From NCBI GenBank assembly GCA_963789075.1, contig CAWBJQ010000003.1:186001-250000 (forward strand): DNA of 64,000 nucleotides. The letters run 5' to 3'. The notes under the pieces are model-generated. The model worked only from the letters and a program-made list of their open reading frames with translations, did no database searches and was not told the origin of the DNA. This DNA comes from DATATJ01 sp963789075. Its GTDB lineage: Bacteria > Acidobacteriota > Vicinamibacteria > Vicinamibacterales > CAVVIG01. How positions within the stretch are numbered: the first letter of the stretch is position 1; each line of letters begins with the position of its first letter. The position numbers and the translations under genes are program-made. Shown piece after piece: positions 57,042-64,000 of this stretch.

Positions 57042-59508
57042 ATGTTCGCGTACCCATCTGCGCTAACGCTCAACATGCTGCCATCCTCCGTGTTTGAGTT
57101 CTTCCTGATCGCGCTCCTCGCGCTGACGATCGGCGTGCTCGTGCACGTGTACCGATTGGCCAACAGGGAGTACGGAGAGCGGATCGCGTCGAACCGCGCC
57201 CTGAAGCACGCCACGCATCTGGCCGAGTTGCTCGCGGGCATTTCAAGAGCGAAGACGGGGCATGAGGTGATCCGCGAAGCGCTGGCTGAGCTGCTGCACG
57301 CGCTCGAAGCCACCGCCGGCGCCGTGGTGATCTGCGAAACGGACACCAGAGCCACCATTGCACATGCGGCCGGCTACGATGTCGCGCTCATCGCGGCTCC
57401 GCTGCACCTCGACCAGACGCCCGCATCACCCATCGCAGAGGCCATTCGACGGAGCGAGCTGGTCGTTGTCGAATCGCGCGCCGCGCGCGATGCCGAATTT
57501 CCAGAGCGCTCGCCGGAAGATTTCCTCGCGGCGTACGAAGCGGCCGTGGTCGTGCCCCTGGTTGCGGCGAATCGCACGCTCGGCGTCATCGCGCTGAGCT
57601 TTGCGTGCGGTACGCGTGTTTGCCGCTGACGAGCAGACATTGATGCTCACGGCCGGCCGTCACACCGCCCAGGCGCTCGCGCGCGCGCGGCTTTACGAGC
57701 GAGCGGAGCAGGCGCGCGCCGACGGCGAGGCGTTTCGAATCCGCGCCGACGCGGATCTGCGCGAACGCCAGCGCGCTGAAGAAGCACTGCGCGACAGCGA
57801 GGGCAAGTACCGCGCGTTGGCTGCTCGCACGTCGCGGCTGTACGAGTTGAGCGCTGCGCTCTCCGAAGCGATGACGCTCGACGCCGTGGCCAAAGTCATC
57901 GTCCGCTACGGCCGGGCGGTGGTCGGCGCGTCGGCCGGATCGGTTGCGATGCTGTTCGACGGCGGCCGGCAGTTCGAGACGCTTTACGCGGAGGAGTACA
58001 CGCGACAACTGGTGGAGGCGTCGCATCGCTTTGCGGCCGAGCAGGGCCTCTGCTCGACGACCGCCGCGGTCACGCGCAAGCCGGTGTTTGTCGCCTCACT
58101 CAACGACTGGCAGAAGGAGTATCCGCCCTCGGCGGCGCTCGCCGCCGACAGCGGGTACGAGTCGGCCGCCGCTCTGCCGCTGCTGGCGGAGGGCGTGGTG
58201 CTCGGCGTCCTGTCGTTTCATTTCACCGCGCCGGTCAACTTCAACGACGACTACACCGCCTTGCTGCGGTCGGTGGCGCAGCATTGTGCGCAGGCGCTCG
58301 ACCGCGCCCGCCTCTACGAAGCGGCGCAACGCGCGCGCGCCGATGCCGAGTCGGCCAATCGCGCGAAAGACGACTTTCTTTCGACCGTCTCGCACGAGCT
58401 GCGCACGCCGCTCACGGCCATGCTCGGATGGGCCTCGATGCTGCGCAATCGCACGCTCGATCCCAGCCGCACCGCCCGCGCGCTCGACGCGATCTTCAGC
58501 AACGCCACACGCCAGGCACAGCTGATCGAAGATCTGCTCGACGTCTCGCGGATCGTGGCCGGTCGCGCCTCACTCGATATGCAGGCCTTCGATCTCGGGG
58601 AAAGCATCCGCGGGACGGTGGAAGCGATCATGCCGCTCGCCGAGGGCAAGGATCTGGAGCTGCGGCTCGAGGATCTGCCGACCGTCAGCGTCGTCGCCGA
58701 TCGCCGCCGGCTCGAGCAGGTCTTTCTGAATCTGATGTCGAATGCGGTGAAGTTCACGCCGCCCGGCGGACGTATCTCCATCGACGGCGCGATCTCCGGC
58801 GATTCGGTCGACGTGCACGTGGCGGATACCGGAACAGGGATCGACCCGGCATTTCTTCCGCACGTGTTCGAGCGCTTCCGTCAAGGCGATAGTTCCACGG
58901 CGCGCCGCGTCGGCGGCCTCGGCCTCGGTCTGTTCATCGCGCAGCACCTGGTTGAAGCGCAGGGGGGCACCATTCGCGTCGACAGCGAAGGCACCGGGCG
59001 TGGCACGACGTTCACCGTGCGGTTGCCGATGGCCGGCGCGCACGACGCGCGATCGCGGCCAGCCGGCCTGATCGCGGGTTCCGCCGACGAAGCGACGACG
59101 TCCGCCGGCCCGTCGCTGACGGGTGTCCGCGTGCTGGTCGTCGACGATGAACCGGACGTGCGGGAGGTGATGACGTCGGCGCTCGAAACGTGCGGCGCCA
59201 CCGTCACGTCGGCCGCGTCCGCGCGCGCCGCCCTGGAGACGCTCGCCACGTCCGATTTCGACGTCCTGCTCGCAGACATCGGGATGCCGGACAAAGACGG
59301 CTATGAGCTCATGCGAGAAATTCGAGAGCTCCCCTCGATTCGCCTCGCCCGCATTCCCGCGGCGGCGGTCACGGCGTTCGCCAGCGACGAGGATCGGCAG
59401 CGGGCGCTCGACGCCGGATTTCAAACGCACTTGGCCAAACCGGTTCACGCAGCCGCGCTCGTGCAGACGGTGGCCGACCTCGCGCACGTCGAGATTCAGC
59501 ACAATTAG
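57042..59508 (+). CDS. GAF-containing hybrid histidine kinase with receiver domain, one indel
   Basis: About 820 residues, with one shift near 57605. A membrane helix (FFLIALLALTIGVLVHVYRL) is followed by a GAF domain (about 60-190), then a second GAF after a coiled coil (YELSAALSEAMTLDAVAKVI, AAALPLLAEGVVLGVLSFHF). HisKA has FLSTVSHELRTPLTAMLGWA with the phospho-His. HATPase has VFLNLMSNAVKFTPPGGR, DTGTGIDPAFLPHVFERF and GLGLGLFIAQHLVEAQGG. The C-terminal receiver has VLVVDDEPDVREVMTSALE, phospho-Asp in LLADIGMPDKDGYELM and Lys in HLAKPVH. A complete hybrid sensor. Output partner unknown; the HTH-GAF gene upstream is a candidate. Confidence 0.88.
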
Positions 59509-59514
59509 ATCAAT

Positions 59515-59589
59515 CAACACGAAGGACACCAAGGACACAAAGGTCATACGACTTTGTTTTCCTTCGTGTCCTTTGCGTCCTTTGTGTTG
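59515..59589 (+). terminator. Long imperfect hairpin (GGACAC repeat), likely terminator
   Basis: The left arm CAACACGAAGGACACCAAGG (continuing to 59543) pairs with a right arm at 59560-59589. The right arm's complement reads CAACACAAAGGACGCAAAGG. The arms are about 30 bases with few mismatches and a 16-base loop. It lies directly after the histidine-kinase stop (59508) and before the convergent PA2778-like gene, so it may end transcription both ways. Similar GAAGGACAC-type repeats are common between acidobacterial genes, so it may also be a dispersed repeat element. Confidence 0.6.
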
Positions 59590-59620
59590 GACTGCAGCGC
59601 CAGTCAGCGCGATCACACGA

Positions 59621-61667
59621 TCAGTGCTGCCACCCAACGGTAAACGCGTGCGCCCCATCACGCAGCCCGCGCCCAAAGTCCGCGCGCAGCATGCCCGCGC
59701 TGCCCGGCACCCGCACACGAAGACCGACACCCGTGTCGATTTGCCAGGGCGCGCCGATCGCCCCCGGCAAGCGGTCTGTCGCGCGTGCGACATCGGTAAA
59801 GGCGGCGATCGCCACGCGCACAGGTGAGACGCCCGCCATCCAGCGCTGCACCTCGCCGCTCGCATGACGTCAGCGTCCGTCCGAACGCCGGGCCGTCGAT
59901 CGCGCCATCGTCGAGCAGCGGATGCGCGCGCAGCAATGCCGGTCGCGCGTGGCCGTCGCCCGCGCCAGACCACAACGCGAACGGCGCCGCCGAGCTCACC
60001 GCGTTGGCGCCGGCCGTCGCCGCAAGTCCCCATCGCTGGGCATTCCTCGACGTGCGCGCGTCGAAACGCACGCCAACGGATCGAAATGAGGAACCAGCCG
60101 AAACCGGCGCAAACGCGGAGGCGTCGGCGACGACGCCGAGGCGATCGCGAGCGAAGCGCCGCTCGAGCTCGACGCCGACCGACGCGGTCCGCTGTGCGCT
60201 GTTCCACGCGTCGAATCCGGCGGCGACTCGGTACCGCAGATTGCCGGTCAGCCAGTCGCCGACCGATATGCCGCCGTGCGCGCGCGTCTCGTCCACAAAT
60301 GCGCGCGTGTTGCGATCGAGGATGTAGCGCTGCGATTCCCAGCTGCCCTCGACGCTCCAGACGCCGGGCAGCCAGCCCGCGCGCGGCGCCGCGAAGGCGA
60401 ACGCGACGCGCGGCCGATGGGTCCACCATTGCCAGTCGGCGGACCACAACTCGCCCTGACCGGTGAACCCGGGAGCATCGACGTCGATGTCGCGGTTCAC
60501 GATCGCTTTGGCCGCTGCCGCGCCCCATTCGAATGGGCCATGCGGCTGCACGTCGCGCTCGGCGATGGCGACATCGACCGCGGCGAACCCGTCCTCCGCG
60601 GGACGGAGCGCGATGCGCGCGCTGGCACGGTCCGGCAGATCGTCGAGTCGCCGCGCCGCGCGTTCGAAGGCGGCGGCCGTCAGAATGGTGTTCGGCGTGA
60701 GGCCGAGCATCTCTGCGATCAGTTCGTAACGCGAATGATGAAGGCCCTGGATGTTGACGGCGTCCACGCGCGGTTGGCCGATCGCATTCCACGCGCGAAG
60801 GGCTCCCGGCACATCGTCCTGGACGAACCGGCTGGACGCGAGAACCTCCCACGCGTATGCATCGTTGGGATCGCGCGCCAATGCGCGTGTAGCCAAATCA
60901 TTCGCGTCCCGCCAGCGATGCTGCGCGAACCTGACACCCGCCAGCTCGCGCAACGGGCCGGCGGCATCGGGACACGCCTGGCTCACCGCGCCGAACTGCT
61001 CGTCTGCCTCGGCGAGTCCCTGCATCCGCACGCGGGCGACGGCCTGATCCAGCAACAGATCGCAGCGACTGAGTTCGGGTGAGGCCCTTGAATCGCCGAC
61101 CCCCGCCGGGGCGGCTGTGCGATCTGCAGGCGGGAGGACGACAAGCGCCCAGAAGCTGGCCGGCCGCCAGAGGCGAATCAGATCGGCAATAGGAATCCGG
61201 CGCGACGGTCCCCACGCCGGGTCGTGGACGACGATCGCGTTCGGCTCGACGCCGATGACCACAAGGTAGTGATATCGAGTGGGACGATCCTGCAGCAGGA
61301 TGATGACCGGATGCCGGCTGGCGATCTGATCGCGCAGCGCATCAATCGACCCGGCGAGGCGTGTCGTCGTCCAGCCGCGCGCGGCGATCGCTTGAACCAG
61401 CACGGCGTCGGCGATTCCGCCGGCGCGCCTGTCCACGAGTGGCTCGAACGGCTCCACGCCAGCGTGCGCGTCGCCCCAGTATCGAAAGACCATAGCTGCG
61501 GCAGCGCCGCCGCAGAGCGCTTCGGACTGAGGCACGTAGGGGACGTCGAGCGTGATCCGAACTGCGCTCGGCGTGCTCTGGGGCGCCGCTGCGGCCCACG
61601 CAGCGGATGCACCCGCAGCGTGGGCAAGCGACACGGCGACGAGCAGCGAGGACAGGGCCCGCGGCAC
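59621..61667 (-). CDS. PA2778-family cysteine peptidase with TPR and beta-barrel parts, one indel
   Basis: About 680 residues, one shift near 59865. Signal peptide MPRALSSLLVAVSLAHAAGA. A C39-like papain-fold domain follows with Cys52 (EALCGGAAAAMVF), His133 (RYHYLVVIGVEP) and Asp149 (IVVHDPAWGP). TPR-type helices (AVARVRMQGLAEADEQFGAV, DLATRALARDPNDAYAWEVL) come next. The long C-terminal part with alternating strands (WSVEGSWESQRYILDRNTRA, LRYRVAAGFDAWNS) looks like an outer-membrane barrel ending DGAHAFTVGWQH. The PA2778 family is normally paired with a PA2779 protein, which is the next gene. The substrate is unknown. Confidence 0.8.
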
Positions 61668-61682
61668 CAGCAGCGCGATCGC

Positions 61683-62078
61683 TTATTTGACAGCGATGAC
61701 GATGAGGATGATCACGAGCAGCGCGATGATCACGGTCGTCGTCGAGATCACGATCGTGGAGGCGCCGCCGACGAGGGAGCTGTTGACCTGACGCGCCGCC
61801 GAAGCGGCCTGCTGCAGATCGGCGCCGGTCATCGTCGCCACTGACGCGTCCATACGCGTGAGGTCGACGCCCATGTGCGACGCCACCTCACGAACCTCAG
61901 GGCGCGCCAGCGCGTCGCGCACCGCAGCGCGATCGGCGTCTTGCGCGGCGATGTGCTGCGAGACGAGGCCAGCAATCGCGCCCGGATCGACGGCGTGCTG
62001 TTGTTGCGCCAACGCGGACGTGGACATCGCCATCAACAGACTGAGGGGTAGAACGAGCAGTTGCTTGACCAGACGCAT
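61683..62078 (-). CDS. PA2779-family protein
   Basis: 131 residues from the ATG at 62078 behind GGAGG. A signal peptide MRLVKQLLVLPLSLLMAMST is followed by AAQDADRAAVRDALARPEVR, EVASHMGVDLTRMDASVATM and a C-terminal membrane helix (VIIALLVIILIVIAVK). This is the diagnostic layout of the PA2779 family. It directly precedes the PA2778-like peptidase (15-base gap), so the two form an operon. Possibly the peptide substrate, anchor or chaperone of the peptidase. Function unproven. Confidence 0.85.
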   Translation of the reverse strand: MRLVKQLLVLPLSLLMAMSTSALAQQQHAVDPGAIAGLVSQHIAAQDADRAAVRDALARPEVREVASHMGVDLTRMDASVATMTGADLQQAASAARQVNSSLVGGASTIVISTTTVIIALLVIILIVIAVK

Positions 62079-62330
62079 CGGCAAACCTCCATTAGCGCGT
62101 TTTTCGCAATGGTGTAGTGTCCGCATTGTGAAAAGCGCCTTAGACATGTACTGACTCGACAGTACAGCAAACCCGATACCGTCATTATAATTGCTGAGCT
62201 TCGCGACCTATGGGTAGCAGGTAGCCGCCGCTGGAGAACGTCTCACGCCGAAGCGGCTCTCGCGTTTCGCGCGTTCGCCGCTCGTCGCATGACATGATGC
62301 CGGAGGCGTCTGCAGCGCCGCTTCGTTCAC

Positions 62331-63128
62331 GTGCCTACACACAACGAACAATTTGCCGCTTGGATAGCCGCGCTCGAAACGCGGCAGCTTGGCGAACTGA
62401 CGTTCCGCGAAGTCTCGCGCTCGCTGCGCGCGCTGTCGTCCACGTATGTGGAGCGCCGAGGTCGTCTCGGCGAGGGGGCGGCGCTCAGCGGCGCAGGGAA
62501 GCGTGCGGCCTTTGCGCTGTTCTACGGGCCGCTGCATTATCTGTTGGTTCGCGAAATCGTGCAGGCGCTTCCCGGCGCCATGGATCGCGGCCCCGCCCTG
62601 ATCGATCTGGGCTGTGGCACGGGCGCCGCGGGGGCGGCCTGGGCCGCCGCGTGCGAGCGTTCGCCCTCGATCGTCGGCGTGGATCGACATCCCTGGGCAC
62701 TCGGTGAAGCAGACTGGACGTACCGTCAATTCGGTCTTGCGGCACGAACGCGCCAGGAAGATGTCGCGCGCGCGACTTTGCCCAAGTCGCCGGCGCTGCT
62801 GCTGGCGGCGTTCACGGTGAACGAGCTGCCGGACGCGGCGCGAGACGCCGTCTTACGGCGGCTCTTCGAACGCGCGGCGGGGGGCGATCGCGTGCTGATC
62901 ATCGAACCGCTCGCACGCGGCGTGGCGCCGTGGTGGAACCGCTGGCAGGAAGCGGCGGTCGCGGCAGGCGGCCGCGGCGACGAGTGGCGATTTCGTGTCG
63001 AGCTGCCTGAAATCGTTACGAAGCTCGATCGCGCCGCCGGCTTGAATCACCGCGAGCTGACCGGGCGGTCGCTGTGGCTCGGCGGCCCGCAGCCCACTCG
63101 AGCAGGCGGTCGGTCGGCCAGCAGTTGA
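62331..63128 (+). CDS. Rsm22-like class I methyltransferase
   Basis: 265 residues, start GTG. The N-terminal helical part (LGELTFREVSRSLRALSSTY) precedes the SAM motif LIDLGCGTGAAGAAWAAACE, then VGVDRHPWALGEADWTY and LLLAAFTVNELPDAARDAVL. The AFTVNELP segment and following helix match the Rsm22/ribosomal small-subunit methyltransferase group. The C-terminal strand ends with SLWLGGPQP. It likely modifies rRNA or a ribosomal protein. It overlaps the convergent PHP-domain gene by about 110 bases. Confidence 0.75.
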   Translation: MPTHNEQFAAWIAALETRQLGELTFREVSRSLRALSSTYVERRGRLGEGAALSGAGKRAAFALFYGPLHYLLVREIVQALPGAMDRGPALIDLGCGTGAAGAAWAAACERSPSIVGVDRHPWALGEADWTYRQFGLAARTRQEDVARATLPKSPALLLAAFTVNELPDAARDAVLRRLFERAAGGDRVLIIEPLARGVAPWWNRWQEAAVAAGGRGDEWRFRVELPEIVTKLDRAAGLNHRELTGRSLWLGGPQPTRAGGRSASS

Positions 63129-64000
63129 TCACGCGATCTTTCGGCACGCCCGCGAGCCGGGCGTGCGCGATCGCGGTTTCCGAAAAGCGCAGCTCGCCGG
63201 TGGAGTGCGCGTCGCTGTCCAGCGCGAACAGACAGCCGGCCGAAACGGCGCGCTTCGCGAGATCGTAATCGACATCCTGCCGCGACGGATCGCCGTCGAT
63301 CTCGATGGCCACATCCTCCTTCGCCGCCACACGAAATACGTGATCCCAGTCGGCCGAGACGCCGGGCCTCGAGCCGTACTTGCGTCCTCGCGGGTGGCCG
63401 AGGATGTGCACGCCGCGCGTCTTCACGGCGGCCACCATGCGCCCTGTTTGATCGGCCGCCGACCGCAGCGCCGAATGGGGCGCCGCGACGACGATTTCGA
63501 GGCGCGCGAGCTCGTCTGGCGTCATGTCCACCGATCCGTCGGCTGTGATATTGGCTTCGATCCCTTTGATCAGACGAAACCGGCCGCGGTACTCCCGGTT
63601 CAGGCGATCCATCTCGGCGTGTTGCTGGGCGAGCTCCGCCATCGACACACCGCCGGCGATCGGCAGGCCGTAGGAATGATCGGTCACGCCGCAGAACGTG
63701 TAGCCGCGCGCGATGCCAGCCGACACGATGTCTTCCAGCGTCTGGCTTCCGTCGCTCCAGGTCGAATGCATCTGCAGATCGCCGCGGTAGTCCTTCAACG
63801 AGGGTCCTGTGAGCGATCGATTGCGCAGCGCCGCCAGCACTTGCGCGTTGCTGAGGAAGTGGCCGCGCAGGTCGCGCCGGCGCGCGATGTCGCCGGTCTG
63901 GCCGCTTTCCTCGATTGACTGCTCGACAATGGCCGACGATCCGGTCTGCAGGATTTCGAGAATGATGCGCGTGGACGAAGGGCCGATGTGCGGGATCTTC
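63016..64000 (-). CDS. PHP-domain protein (PolX C-terminal type), 5' end outside the window
   Basis: At least 327 residues, open at the window edge. The N-terminal visible part reads KIPHIGPSSTRIILEILQTG, a helix-hairpin-helix-like motif. The PHP phosphoesterase metal site follows: QMHSTWSDG, GVTDHSYGL, IKGIEANITADG, AAPHSALRS, HILGHPRGR and LDSDAHSTGE. In family-X DNA polymerases this domain gives 3'-5' exonuclease or AP-endonuclease activity. Stand-alone HhH-PHP proteins also occur, so the full gene may or may not include a polymerase domain. Ends NCWPTDRLLEWA plus a basic tail. Confidence 0.85.
   Translation of the reverse strand, partial: KIPHIGPSSTRIILEILQTGSSAIVEQSIEESGQTGDIARRRDLRGHFLSNAQVLAALRNRSLTGPSLKDYRGDLQMHSTWSDGSQTLEDIVSAGIARGYTFCGVTDHSYGLPIAGGVSMAELAQQHAEMDRLNREYRGRFRLIKGIEANITADGSVDMTPDELARLEIVVAAPHSALRSAADQTGRMVAAVKTRGVHILGHPRGRKYGSRPGVSADWDHVFRVAAKEDVAIEIDGDPSRQDVDYDLAKRAVSAGCLFALDSDAHSTGELRFSETAIAHARLAGVPKDRVINCWPTDRLLEWAAGRRATATARSARGDSSRRRDRAS

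Noticed and set aside
58570..60852. 760-residue open frame on the minus strand
   Set aside because: It runs through the histidine kinase antisense and the frame-shifted peptidase; no family signal in this frame.
1..64000. CRISPR array, rRNA genes, complete insertion sequence or riboswitch
   Set aside because: No regularly spaced repeats, rRNA signature, intact transposase with terminal inverted repeats, or riboswitch-like leader was seen.

Overview
The window is GC-rich (roughly two thirds G+C by eye) and its gene content points to a soil or sediment member of the Acidobacteriota, probably Vicinamibacteria-like. This placement is inferred from gene families, not from a marker gene. The supporting families are an Oar-type TonB receptor with an N-terminal carboxypeptidase-regulatory domain, a secreted BNR/VPS10-like protein, a kinase fused to FGE-sulfatase and hydrolase domains, a PA2778/PA2779 pair, and a multihaem cytochrome operon. 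Many reading frames are broken by isolated single-base indels while the protein signal continues in another frame. I read most of these as assembly errors of a long-read or metagenomic sequence and annotate through them. Truly truncated genes are called pseudogenes.

Layout. 0-17 kb is a patchwork accessory region around a complete tRNA-Ser(UGA) at 10281-10370. It carries an exact 40-nt copy of the tRNA 5' half (659-698), a 20-nt copy of the 3' end (10441-10460), short related repeats, an integrase remnant and several truncated genes. Intact cargo includes RidA, the YpfJ metallopeptidase, a metallo-beta-lactamase-fold hydrolase, a PepSY membrane protein, a membrane-anchored PD-(D/E)xK-like protein, a giant Ser/Thr kinase fusion and a quinone-reductase-like oxidoreductase. 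A HEPN-type TIGR02391 gene here is interrupted by an in-frame stop.

17-30 kb looks like an uptake and catabolism locus. A two-module XRE-cupin regulator is divergent from a strong promoter driving a TonB receptor, an exported amidohydrolase and an aldehyde dehydrogenase. A secreted BNR-propeller protein, an MFS transporter and a PAP2 phosphatase follow.

30.5-43.8 kb is the most striking part: eight tightly packed, mostly overlapping genes. They encode a GlcG/HbpS-like protein, a tetrahaem cytochrome, a cyclic-nucleotide-binding/4Fe-4S fusion, a b-type membrane cytochrome, a decahaem cytochrome, an FHA protein, a porin-like outer-membrane protein, and a large decahaem cytochrome with LVIVD repeats. 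Together they could carry electrons from the quinone pool or cytoplasm across both membranes, with cyclic-nucleotide or phospho-signal input. I do not recognise this exact combination as a described system.

44-48 kb is a two-gene putative defence module: an unrecognised protein plus a PLD-nuclease/helicase/DUF3427 protein. 48-56 kb holds small regulatory and stress genes, including an ECF41 sigma factor next to its usual AhpD-like partner with a matching promoter, and a Phd-PIN toxin-antitoxin pair. 55-64 kb holds a RodZ-like HTH-GAF protein, a hybrid histidine kinase, the PA2778/PA2779 pair, an Rsm22-like methyltransferase and the C-terminal part of a PHP/PolX-type protein that runs off the window.
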